A stretch of DNA of 8,164 bases, taken from Thalassospiraceae bacterium (GTDB lineage Bacteria; Pseudomonadota; Alphaproteobacteria; Rhodospirillales; Magnetovibrionaceae). The stretch is taken from assembly GCA_030637845.1 (NCBI GenBank), contig DAOWFT010000062.1, forward strand, positions 1-8,164, given 5' to 3'. The notes below the pieces were generated by a model, which saw only the letters and a list, made by a program, of their open reading frames with translations, had not been told where the DNA came from and did no database searches. Position 1 is the first letter of the stretch. Each line of letters starts with the position of its first letter. Positions 1 to 6,598 of the stretch are shown here, in pieces. The position numbers were made by a program, and so were the translations under genes.

Positions 1-629
1 ATGGCCCGATGGGGGATGTTAAGGTCTTTTAATTTTTGAAGTGCCTGGGCAATGGGATCAATAACTTTTTTTCCCAACTCATATTCACTTATTTTTACCG
101 CACCTGTGGGAAAGGCGTCTATAAGCCTTCCGCCAAGTGGGCGTTCAAAGATTACAAGCATTGCCTTTTGCCCGAGCGGTTCCCACTCAACCGGGCCAAA
201 TTCCACCAGCGAAATTAAGCCATAAATCGTAAGATTTTTAAGATTGGACATAGCCTTGGCGCGTGGCGGCAGACCGGGTGAGCAGACCATCGCATATAAT
301 GCCCTGCTCTGGTCGCGCTGATCTTCGGCGGCGTATGCCTTGGCAGAAGGGCCATCAAATTCAGGTAACGGCTGCCCGGGATAAATCTGGTAGCGTTTTT
401 TCAGGAGAACGGGAGCAAATGCCCCGGATGATTTTGGGGTATTGTTGTTGGGCATTGCAACAGGGGGTGCAATAGGGGTTTCGTTGTTTGTCCCAACCCC
501 GGCGTTTTCTGTGCCCGCATCTTTGCCCACCCCATCGCCACCGCCTGTCTCATCATTTGTGATGGGCGGTGTGTCCGTGCTGGTTTGTGGTTCTGTCGTT
601 TCTACGACACCATTAGGGGCTTCTGCCAT
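1..629 (-). CDS. Protein-kinase-like (probable pseudokinase) protein, N-terminal part, cut by the window edge
   Basis: I translated this by hand. An open frame of 209 codons starts at ATG 629 and runs off the left edge, so the C-terminal half is missing. GGAAAG lies 7 nt before the ATG, and an in-frame TGA at 651-653 limits the start. Residues 1-75 are rich in Thr, Pro, Asn, Gly and acidic residues and look disordered. Residues 79-209 resemble a kinase N-lobe through the hinge and into the catalytic-loop helix: RYQIYPGQPLPEF (79-91), LVIFERPLGG (158-167, hinge-like), then a helix ending IPHRA (205-209). HRA occupies the place of HRD. No GxGxxG loop is visible, and YAMVCS (112-117) has Cys where the ATP-binding Lys would be expected. 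A degenerate, perhaps inactive kinase fold is therefore likely. From memory, such proteins occur in Rhodospirillales-like genomes. The function is unknown. It lies 171 bp downstream of purA on the same strand. Confidence 0.7.
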   Translation of the reverse strand, partial: MAEAPNGVVETTEPQTSTDTPPITNDETGGGDGVGKDAGTENAGVGTNNETPIAPPVAMPNNNTPKSSGAFAPVLLKKRYQIYPGQPLPEFDGPSAKAYAAEDQRDQSRALYAMVCSPGLPPRAKAMSNLKNLTIYGLISLVEFGPVEWEPLGQKAMLVIFERPLGGRLIDAFPTGAVKISEYELGKKVIDPIAQALQKLKDLNIPHRA

Positions 630-800
630 TTCTGCACTTTCCAAGAGCGATCAATAAGACCAACTAACCAAGATTGGTGAGTAACAAGAGTAATCACGTT
701 TGGGTGGCTACACAACGCCATGATACATCTCCACGCCCCAGAATAACCGGGCAAATATGAAAAGGGTGTAAATTGGCTATTTACCCCATAAAAACAGCCC

Positions 801-2093
801 TTAGTCAGCAAATGGGTCGTGAACCAAAATTGTGTCTTCGCGTTCTGGGCTTATGGAAAGTATGGCCACCGGGGCCTCGATTAGCTCTTCGATGCGGCGA
901 ATGTATTTTACCGCAGTCGCCGGAAGATCGGCCCATGAACGAGCCCCACAAGTGCTTTCCGACCAACCCTCAAGGGTTTCATATATGGGTTCTACCCGTT
1001 CCTGATCGGCGGTGGCCGCCGGCAGATGGCCCAGCACCTTGCCGTCGAGCTTGTATCCGGTGCAGACCTTTAGCTCGTCCATTCCATCGAGAACGTCTAG
1101 CTTGGTCAGCGCAATTCCGCTAATTCCGTTAACCTTTACCGCTTGGCGAACCAGCACCGCGTCAAACCAGCCGCAACGCCGGGGTCTGCCGGTGGTGGTG
1201 CCAAATTCGTGGCCGCGCTTGCCAAGGCCCTGACCAACCTCGTCAAATAATTCTGTCGGGAACGGCCCGGCACCGACACGGGTGGTGTATGCCTTGGTTA
1301 TGCCAAGAACGTAATCAATGGCGCTGGGGCCCTGACCCGAACCAACTGCGGCTTGGGCCGCAACCACGTTTGACGAGGTCACGAACGGGTATGTTCCGTG
1401 GTCAATGTCGAGCATGGTGCCTTGTGCGCCCTCAAACAAAATACGTTTGCCGGCGCTTCGTTGTTCATCAATCGTTTTCCATACCGTATCAACATACGGC
1501 AATATTTTAGGCGCAATCTCCAACAACATGGCGGTTAGCTCGCTGCCGTCTATTTCCGGCTGGTCGTATCCTCTAAGCAGCGCATTGTGGTGGAACAGCA
1601 ACTTGTCGACCTTGGTTGCAATTAGGTCTTTATCTGCCAGATCGCCGGCACGGATTGCGCGGCGCGCGACCTTGTCTTCATAGGCCGGCCCGATGCCGCG
1701 TCCGGTGGTGCCGATTTTGGCCTTGCCCAATGCCTCTTCGCGGGCATTATCAAGATTGGCATGCAGCGGCAATATAAGCGGTGCGTTTTCCGCAACCTTC
1801 AGATTGGCTGGGCTTATTTCCACACCCTGGCTGCGCAGGCTTTCGATTTCATTTAACAGGTGCCACGGATCAAGCACAACGCCGTTGCCAATAACCGAAA
1901 GTTTGCCTGTGCGAACTATTCCGCTGGGAAGGATGTGCAGCTTAAACACGGTTCCATCAATTACAAGCGTATGTCCTGCGTTGTGCCCACCTTGAAAGCG
2001 CACCACCACATCGGCACGCTCTGATAACCAGTCAACAATCTTTCCTTTACCTTCGTCGCCCCACTGTGAGCCTACCACTACCACGTTGGCCAT
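801..2093 (-). CDS. purA: Adenylosuccinate synthetase
   Basis: This cytoplasmic enzyme joins IMP and aspartate using GTP to give adenylosuccinate, the first committed step from IMP to AMP. The 430-aa length is normal for the family. The family signatures are intact: GSQWGDEGKGK at 8-18 with catalytic Asp13, GGHNAGHT at 35-42 with catalytic His41, GTTGRGIGPAYEDK at 128-141, FEGAQGTMLDIDHG at 220-233, the GTTTGRPRRCGWFD loop at 298-311, and KLDVLDG at 331-337 (guanine recognition). The ATG at 2093 gives the canonical MANVVVVGSQWG amino terminus. GAGGG sits about 12 nt upstream, a rather long spacing. The 47-bp gap to hisZ on the same strand suggests co-transcription. No intrinsic terminator is obvious in the 171 bp after the stop codon. 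The identification is secure. Confidence 0.98.
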   Translation of the reverse strand: MANVVVVGSQWGDEGKGKIVDWLSERADVVVRFQGGHNAGHTLVIDGTVFKLHILPSGIVRTGKLSVIGNGVVLDPWHLLNEIESLRSQGVEISPANLKVAENAPLILPLHANLDNAREEALGKAKIGTTGRGIGPAYEDKVARRAIRAGDLADKDLIATKVDKLLFHHNALLRGYDQPEIDGSELTAMLLEIAPKILPYVDTVWKTIDEQRSAGKRILFEGAQGTMLDIDHGTYPFVTSSNVVAAQAAVGSGQGPSAIDYVLGITKAYTTRVGAGPFPTELFDEVGQGLGKRGHEFGTTTGRPRRCGWFDAVLVRQAVKVNGISGIALTKLDVLDGMDELKVCTGYKLDGKVLGHLPAATADQERVEPIYETLEGWSESTCGARSWADLPATAVKYIRRIEELIEAPVAILSISPEREDTILVHDPFAD

Positions 2094-2140
2094 TTTAAAT
2101 ATTTACCCTCTTTAATATCTAACTGTTGTTGTTTGTTGGT

Positions 2141-3313
2141 TTAAATTTTTGATGCCTTTATTTTTGATGCTTGGCCGTTTATTAAAACGTGGCTGCATCC
2201 CAGCCTTTTTGCCTCAATTTCAGGGCTGGCCGCATCATCAAGCTGCCTGATTGTAATCCAGCCTTCGTCTCGTAATTTTTTGGCATCGGCATCGATGGTT
2301 TCGGGCGGCAATAGAACCGCATCTTTTGCCGGACGGGCAGGCAAGGTTTTCAAAATTGTATCCATAAACAAGGTCAACCCGGTTGCCTGTTCTACGCTGG
2401 CCCCAAAATCAGTTTGATAGCGTCCGCCGCGTCCAAGCTCGCCGCGCGAATGTATGGAGAAAAACGCAAATGTAACGCCGGTATGATATTCAAAACCGCG
2501 GTTTTCAACCGGGTCTATGGTTATGGAGGCATCGGGTCTTGCTGCCAAGATTCCATCAACTACCCGAGACAGGCTTTCAACTAATTCCTTGGCCTCAGCG
2601 CCAAGCTTTATTGATTTTAATTTATTGATTGCCGTGGTTGCCGGGCCAACCGCACCCAGTACGTCCGTCAATATTTTTGCCACACCCTTGGTAATGTTTT
2701 TTTCAAGCGCGGTTACTTCGGAACCATCTTTGCGGTCAAGTGCGGTGCGAAGGGCGCTTGTTGTTTCTTCGTCCATGTTTGCATCTTTTGTGATTGCCGA
2801 AACAAGCGAGGGCAAGCCAAGGTCAACAGTTATGTCGTTAATACCCGTTGCCTCAAGCGCATCAAGCGCCATAAGCACAACCTCGACATCTGCCTGCCAT
2901 GTGTTTGAGCCAATAAGTTCTGCACCGACTTGTCCGAATTGTCGTTCCGAACGAATTTGCGAACCGCGCACCCGAACTATTTCGCCGCTGTATGCAAGAC
3001 GGAGCGGGCGGGGCGAATGCGCCATTCTAGAACCGGCAATGCGGGCAACTTGCGGCGTTTGATCGGGGCGAAGAGCCATCATGCGTCTGGATATGGGGTC
3101 TTGCAGACGAAATGCTTCGGCGCTTAGTGCCTGGCCTATGCCACCCAATAGACTTGTTTCAAATTCCATCAATGGTGGCTTTACGCGCTGGTATCCCCAC
3201 GCTGCAAAGGTCGCCATTAGGGAGCCAACCGCATCGGCCTCCATGGAGGCTTCGGGCGGTAACCCATCTTGCATTCCAGCAGGAAGCAGGGCGTTATCGG
3301 GGATATCGTTCAT
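2141..3313 (-). CDS. hisZ: ATP phosphoribosyltransferase regulatory subunit
   Basis: HisZ is a catalytically inactive paralogue of histidyl-tRNA synthetase. It pairs with short-form HisG to make the first enzyme of histidine synthesis and mediates feedback control. The 390-aa protein has a class II synthetase core: LPAGMQDGLPPEA (10-22), motif-1-like helix and strand (27-50), ALRPDQTPQVARIAG (80-94), motif-2-like residues 106-135 with RQFGQVGAELIG, ENRGFEYHTG (270-279), and motif 3 GRGGRY (294-299). Instead of the HisRS anticodon-binding domain there is only a short tail, with WITIRQLDDAASPEIEAKRLGCSHVLI-type features (352-378). Both points favour HisZ over HisS. The ATG at 3313 gives the usual amino terminus, but the Shine-Dalgarno is weak (GAGC about 15 nt upstream). 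The last codons carry a 15-bp duplication. No hisG is in the window. purA follows 47 bp downstream. Confidence 0.92.
   Translation of the reverse strand: MNDIPDNALLPAGMQDGLPPEASMEADAVGSLMATFAAWGYQRVKPPLMEFETSLLGGIGQALSAEAFRLQDPISRRMMALRPDQTPQVARIAGSRMAHSPRPLRLAYSGEIVRVRGSQIRSERQFGQVGAELIGSNTWQADVEVVLMALDALEATGINDITVDLGLPSLVSAITKDANMDEETTSALRTALDRKDGSEVTALEKNITKGVAKILTDVLGAVGPATTAINKLKSIKLGAEAKELVESLSRVVDGILAARPDASITIDPVENRGFEYHTGVTFAFFSIHSRGELGRGGRYQTDFGASVEQATGLTLFMDTILKTLPARPAKDAVLLPPETIDADAKKLRDEGWITIRQLDDAASPEIEAKRLGCSHVLINGQASKIKASKI
2145..2170 (-). repeat. 15-bp-period tandem duplication at the end of hisZ
   Basis: ATTTTTGATGC occurs at 2145-2155 and again at 2160-2170, an offset of exactly 15 bp. 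On the coding strand this duplicates five codons and yields the C-terminal residues ASKIKASKI (382-390). The duplication keeps the frame and ends at the TAA stop. It probably arose by slippage and makes a short Lys-containing tail. Confidence 0.85.
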
Positions 3314-3459
3314 GATGGTCGTTGTCGCTCAAAATAATGATGTGAAATGCTAAATTAGACCTAGGTTAGTAGCGAAAATCAGCCCAACCCGCAAGCATAG
3401 CTAGGCCCCGGATGGTCTCAGAGGGGCATTTTCGGGCATCTAGGCCGCAATATTAGGGG

Positions 3460-3474
3460 GTATGGCCGCCATAC
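3460..3474. repeat. Short perfect inverted repeat GTATGG-CCG-CCATAC
   Basis: Six base pairs flank a 3-nt loop: GTATGG (3460-3465), CCG, then CCATAC (3469-3474). No T-tract follows on either strand, so it is not a typical intrinsic terminator. Its place between divergent genes fits an operator or a leader hairpin, but nothing in the sequence says which. It could be chance. Confidence 0.4.
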
Positions 3475-3594
3475 AGCATTGAGGGCACACCCCGGTATTT
3501 ATCCTGATATGCAGCTTCATATGGTGTTGCTAACGCATTGTTAACCATGGATGCCTTCTAATTGGCAGCGGAAAAGGTTTTTCCTAGATTTGGA

Positions 3595-3622
3595 CCAACG
3601 CCTTAGGGGCCAACGCCTTAGG
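3595..3622 (+). repeat. Tandem 13-bp repeat, period 15 bp, overlapping a ribosome binding site
   Basis: CCAACGCCTTAGG occurs at 3595-3607 and 3610-3622. The second copy supplies most of the AGGAG Shine-Dalgarno (3620-3624) of the 44-aa ORF. The first copy ends in AGGGG and carries a second, purine-rich near-copy of that site. The duplication therefore gives two Shine-Dalgarno-like sites in the leader. In the longer reading frame the repeat would encode QRLRGQRLRR. Confidence 0.85.
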
Positions 3623-3624
3623 AG
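3620..3624 (+). promoter_or_regulatory. Shine-Dalgarno AGGAG that fixes the start of the 44-aa ORF
   Basis: AGGAG ends 7 nt before ATG 3632, near-ideal spacing. The only other upstream in-frame ATG (3551) has no comparable site, so the short product is the better call. Confidence 0.7.
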
Positions 3625-3631
3625 ACACTAC

Positions 3632-3766
3632 ATGGCAAACGACCTTATATCCCTGAATAACGAATTTAAAAGCTATCAGCAGAGCGTGGTCAGATATGGA
3701 CTTTTTACCATCGGTGTTTGCACCGGGCTTATTTCCGGATTCGTAGGATTGCTGCTTAGCGCTTAA
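3632..3766 (+). CDS. 44-aa single-pass membrane microprotein (hypothetical)
   Basis: I do not recognise this protein. It has a short polar amino-terminal part (MANDLISLNNEFKSYQQSVV, residues 1-20), which looks helical and amphipathic, then Arg21 and one hydrophobic segment at about 23-44. Within that segment Gly28, Gly32 and Gly36 are spaced by three residues (a GxxxGxxxG glycine zipper), with Gly23 and Gly39 nearby. This suggests packing against itself or another membrane helix. The Arg before the helix would favour an N-in, C-out orientation. Support for it being a gene is the strong AGGAG site 7 nt upstream and the coherent membrane-protein composition. A 71-aa form starting at 3551 would add a basic RLRG-type extension but lacks a good ribosome site. 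Its stop codon lies 11 bp inside the convergent lipoprotein gene. Its role is unknown. Confidence 0.6.
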   Translation: MANDLISLNNEFKSYQQSVVRYGLFTIGVCTGLISGFVGLLLSA

Positions 3767-4991
3767 ATTTGGCCACAACCTCGATAATTTTATTATTGCG
3801 CACAAGCTTGAGCGGCAACCATGTGCCGGGTGCAATGCTATTTATTGTGTTGATAAGATCTAGCGGATTTTTTAATTTTCCTCCGGCGGCCTCAATCAGC
3901 AGGTCGCCTGATTTAATTCCCGCACTTTCCGCCACGCTTTTGGGGGCGACCTTTTTAATCGCAACCCCGTCTTTGCCTTGTTCTATGAATACCCCCAACT
4001 TTGGTTTTGCCGCCCCGTCCATTTCTATCTTTGCCGAGATACCAAAAACAGCGTCTGCAACTGCAATGGCACCGTTGTTTAGCCGGTTGCAATTTTGAAA
4101 ATCATCCCACGGGGTAAGGGCCATTACATCATTTACCCCTAAAGACTTAAGCTGATGGACAACCCCAAAACCATAATCGACATGCCCGCGTCCGATTATG
4201 TTTACCATTACCGGGGTTCTTCCGGCGGCCCGGTTTGTCTTTAGCGTTTTATTTATTGCTTGGGCGAACGCACGATCCCAGATTAATTGCACATCAACAA
4301 ATTTATCAAATGCGTTTTCTTTTTTAGGTTTACCATTTTTATCTTTTATTTTCTCGTGTTGCTTAAAAACATCTTTGAGAATTTTAATGTAACCAGCACT
4401 TGCCGCCACCGGATTATCAATGTTACCGCGCTCATGTTTTTTGACCCCGCCCCAGCCATTTGCGGAAACATTGTTTACAAGTTTGCGGTTTACGTTAAGC
4501 GCTACCATCGGCACCCGGTTCATGCGGGCAAAATTAAACAATGGCATATAAAGCTCTGGATCAAATTTCCAGAAATAATTCCATTTGCTTTGCTCGAGAA
4601 AATCTTTCTCGCTCAAATCCCCCTCAACCCATTTATCCAGCGTTGCTTGAACCTCGCGGGGGAAGGCTTCAAATCCTAAAATCATATCCGGGTTTATTGC
4701 ATGAATTTGCGCAATGGTTTGCAGTTGCCATATGTGATGATCATTACTTTCATGGGCCTCGCCCAAAAGCACAGCATCATGGCGGGCGGCTTTTTTTACA
4801 ACGGCACTTGCGGGAATGTATGCCCCGGTTTTGGGGTCCATCCAGTTGCCGGTTTTAACGCATGATGAATTGATTTTTGGAACGTGTGTCGCTGTGCCGG
4901 CGCTGGCGCAGGCCGACAAAATTAAAACCGCAAGCAGCAAAAGGGCGCGGGGTGTATGGCTGGTCAGGTTGATTTGTTTCATGTTGTTCAT
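3756..4991 (-). CDS. ChaN-type haem-binding-uptake/Tiki-superfamily lipoprotein with C-terminal PDZ domain
   Basis: The predicted product is an envelope lipoprotein of 411 aa. The signal peptide has a hydrophobic core RALLLLAVLIL (15-25) and a lipobox LSAC with Cys28 as lipidation site. Ser at +2 would not mark inner-membrane retention in enteric terms. Residues 70-300 match the ChaN/Cofac_haem_bdg family (PF04187): LLGEAHESNDHH (75-86, EAH being the conserved Glu-x-His), GFEAFPR (106-112), WNYFWKFDPELYMP (137-150), and GRGHVDYGFGV (267-277) with His270. Known members bind haem or are distant relatives of Tiki peptidases; which applies here is open. Residues 328-411 form a PDZ domain (KLGVFIEQ, APKSVAESAGIKSGDLLIEA). 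The start ATG 4991 has AGGA 7 nt upstream; Met4 is an alternative. No iron-uptake genes are adjacent. Confidence 0.85.
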   Translation of the reverse strand: MNNMKQINLTSHTPRALLLLAVLILSACASAGTATHVPKINSSCVKTGNWMDPKTGAYIPASAVVKKAARHDAVLLGEAHESNDHHIWQLQTIAQIHAINPDMILGFEAFPREVQATLDKWVEGDLSEKDFLEQSKWNYFWKFDPELYMPLFNFARMNRVPMVALNVNRKLVNNVSANGWGGVKKHERGNIDNPVAASAGYIKILKDVFKQHEKIKDKNGKPKKENAFDKFVDVQLIWDRAFAQAINKTLKTNRAAGRTPVMVNIIGRGHVDYGFGVVHQLKSLGVNDVMALTPWDDFQNCNRLNNGAIAVADAVFGISAKIEMDGAAKPKLGVFIEQGKDGVAIKKVAPKSVAESAGIKSGDLLIEAAGGKLKNPLDLINTINSIAPGTWLPLKLVRNNKIIEVVAKFKR

Positions 4992-5037
4992 ATAGCATCC
5001 TAACTTGAGTTAATAAAAAATCATATTTGGAAAAACC
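4992..5037. promoter_or_regulatory. 46-bp divergent spacer between the lipoprotein gene and ggt
   Basis: The two start codons face away from each other across 46 AT-rich bases. Both ribosome sites lie inside: AGGA for the leftward gene and GGA about 6 nt before ATG 5038 for the rightward gene. The space is too short for two separate non-overlapping promoters plus leaders. The promoters therefore probably overlap or lie inside the neighbouring coding regions, which would couple the two genes. Confidence 0.45.
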
Positions 5038-6594
5038 ATGCCTAAAAAAGGTGCCGTTGCCGCGGGCGACACACATACTGCCAATGCCGCGGCCGAGATT
5101 CTTCGTGCCGGGGGCAATGCTTTTGATGCGGTGTTGGGCGCACTTTTGGCTGCTACACAGGCCGAACCGGTGCTGGCCTCGCTTGGTGGCGGCGGGTTTT
5201 TGCTGGCCCGGCCCATGGGCGGTGAAGCAGAGATTTATGATTTTTTTGCTCACACGCCTCATATAAATAAGGCGAGGGATAGCGAAATTGATTTCCGCCC
5301 GGTGCTGGCCGATTTCGGAACCGTGCAGCAGGAGTTCCACATAGGCCAAGGCTCAATCGCCACCCCCGGCGTGGTAAAAGGAATTTTTGCCATCCATGAT
5401 AAATTGGGGCGTATGCCTTTGCCGGAAATTGCCGAACCGGCAATCTCTCTTGCCAGTGATGGTTTAAAGCTATCGCCGTTGCAGGCCTATATATTTGATG
5501 TGGTAAGCCCCATTTACACATCCAGCGAAAGCACCATGCAGCTTTACGCCAGCCCATCAAATCCATCCCGCCTGATAGGCGAGGGTGAATTAAGCAAAAA
5601 CCCCGCCTTTGCAGATTTTCTTGATGCGCTGGTGCGCGAAGGGCCCGATCTTTTTTATCTGGGCGAGGTGGCTAAAAAAATATCCAGCGATTGCGATGAA
5701 ATGGGCGGCCATCTGGAAATGGATGACTTTGAAAAATATTCGGTCCATCAACGTTCACCGTTAAAAATTTCCTATGGCGATGCGATAATTCTAACCAATC
5801 CGCCACCGTCAACCGGGGGAATCCTTATAGGGTTTGCATTAAAGTTGTTGGAAAAATCAAATCTGGAAAAATATGGCTTTGGCACGGCGGCTCACCTTGA
5901 AGCATTATCCCTGGTTATGGAGCTTACCAATCAGGCGCGGATTGAAAGCGCGCTTGGGCAAAACGATAATGCCGGCGAAATGTTGCTTGATCCTGATTTT
6001 ATATCTTCCTACCGGAAAAAGGTTTTGGGCGCGCCCAAGTCCCACCGTGGAACCACCCACATTTCAGTGATCGACGGCGAAGGTAATGCCGCGGCGCTGA
6101 CCGTATCCAATGGCGAAGGCTCGGGTTATGTGGTGCCCGGAACGGGGGTGGTTCTTAACAATATGCTGGGCGAAGAAGACATCAACCCCCGTGGTTTTGG
6201 TGCGTGGGACGAAAACACACGCATGTCATCCATGATGGCGCCTTCCATATTGCTTAGCAATGATGGAAAGGAATACGCATTAGGATCGGGTGGATCAAAT
6301 CGTATCCGCACAGCCGTACTACAGGTTGTATCGGCATTGCAGGATTTTAACCTGAATTTGCCTGAAGCGGTTTCATTGCCAAGGCTGCATTTTGAAGGTG
6401 AGCTGCTAAATCTCGAACCCGGATTTACAGACGAAGCCGTTAACGCAGTGAAAGCATCTTTTGAAAATTATAAGATGTGGGATGATTTAAATCTTTTTTT
6501 CGGTGGTGTTCACGGGGTTATGTTTGACCCTAAAAATAAAACACTGACCGCCGCCGGCGATCCAAGGCGCGGCGGCGCGGATATCATCGCCTGA
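5038..6594 (+). CDS. ggt: Gamma-glutamyltransferase family protein, non-canonical pocket, no signal peptide
   Basis: Family members self-cleave before a Thr to form a two-chain N-terminal nucleophile hydrolase that moves or hydrolyses gamma-glutamyl groups, classically from glutathione. This 518-aa protein has the family landmarks: ILRAGGNAFDA (21-31), LASLGGGGFLLA (46-57), ATPGVVKGIFAIHDKLGRMPL (near 106-127), NPPPSTGGI, and the processing site RGTTHISV with Thr339 as predicted nucleophile. SSMMAPS (397-403) and GSGGSNRI (416-423) match the oxyanion region. It differs from E. coli GGT at ligand residues: DFRE Arg114 becomes Phe70, Gln430 becomes Met376, Asp433 becomes Glu379, and the loop at 355-363 is about two residues shorter. 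An in-frame TAA at 5014-5016 rules out an upstream signal peptide, so it is probably cytoplasmic. I recall similar variants in other alphaproteobacteria. The substrate is uncertain. Confidence 0.88.
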   Translation: MPKKGAVAAGDTHTANAAAEILRAGGNAFDAVLGALLAATQAEPVLASLGGGGFLLARPMGGEAEIYDFFAHTPHINKARDSEIDFRPVLADFGTVQQEFHIGQGSIATPGVVKGIFAIHDKLGRMPLPEIAEPAISLASDGLKLSPLQAYIFDVVSPIYTSSESTMQLYASPSNPSRLIGEGELSKNPAFADFLDALVREGPDLFYLGEVAKKISSDCDEMGGHLEMDDFEKYSVHQRSPLKISYGDAIILTNPPPSTGGILIGFALKLLEKSNLEKYGFGTAAHLEALSLVMELTNQARIESALGQNDNAGEMLLDPDFISSYRKKVLGAPKSHRGTTHISVIDGEGNAAALTVSNGEGSGYVVPGTGVVLNNMLGEEDINPRGFGAWDENTRMSSMMAPSILLSNDGKEYALGSGGSNRIRTAVLQVVSALQDFNLNLPEAVSLPRLHFEGELLNLEPGFTDEAVNAVKASFENYKMWDDLNLFFGGVHGVMFDPKNKTLTAAGDPRRGGADIIA

Positions 6595-6598
6595 TTAT

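Larger units (their letters stand above)
3314..3631. other. Gene-free divergent region upstream of hisZ and the 44-aa ORF
   Basis: No convincing protein or RNA gene is seen in these 318 bp. The stretch should hold the promoters for hisZ (leftward) and for the microprotein gene (rightward). For hisZ, a possible but poor sigma70-like pair on the minus strand is TTGCGG (3394-3389) and TACTAA (3371-3366) with a 17-bp spacer. Each hexamer matches the consensus at only about three positions. The region also holds a perfect 6-bp hairpin at 3460-3474 and a tandem repeat at 3595-3622. A plus-strand reading frame extending the 44-aa ORF back to an ATG at 3551 is open, but that upstream ATG has no good Shine-Dalgarno. 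Confidence 0.5.

Noticed and set aside
442..657. Plus-strand hydrophobic Pro/Ser/Val-rich 71-codon frame
   Set aside because: It is the antisense of the low-complexity Thr/Pro/Gly N-terminus of the kinase-like gene, which creates an artificial hydrophobic frame.
602..811. 69-codon minus-strand frame between purA and the kinase-like gene
   Set aside because: It overlaps both the purA end and the kinase-like start in another frame, has no family resemblance and an odd Trp/Cys/His-rich composition. The kinase-like frame explains 1-629 better.
2517..3062. 181-codon plus-strand frame inside hisZ
   Set aside because: It is antisense to a clear hisZ, is Ser/Ala/Thr-rich as antisense frames commonly are, and has no recognisable motif.
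3314..3550. Possible small structured RNA upstream of hisZ
   Set aside because: Apart from the 6-bp hairpin I found no tRNA, SRP RNA, T-box or riboswitch core features.
4855..5566. Overlapping minus-strand frames (164 and 137 codons) across the start of ggt
   Set aside because: They run antisense to the well-supported GGT N-terminal region and across the divergent spacer, and have no coherent domain.
6549..6577. Strong GC stem CGCCGCCG/CGGCGGCG near the ggt stop, considered as a terminator
   Set aside because: It lies inside the conserved C-terminal coding sequence (AAGDPRRGGAD), and the nearest T-rich run begins about 17 bp after the stem, too far for a standard intrinsic terminator.
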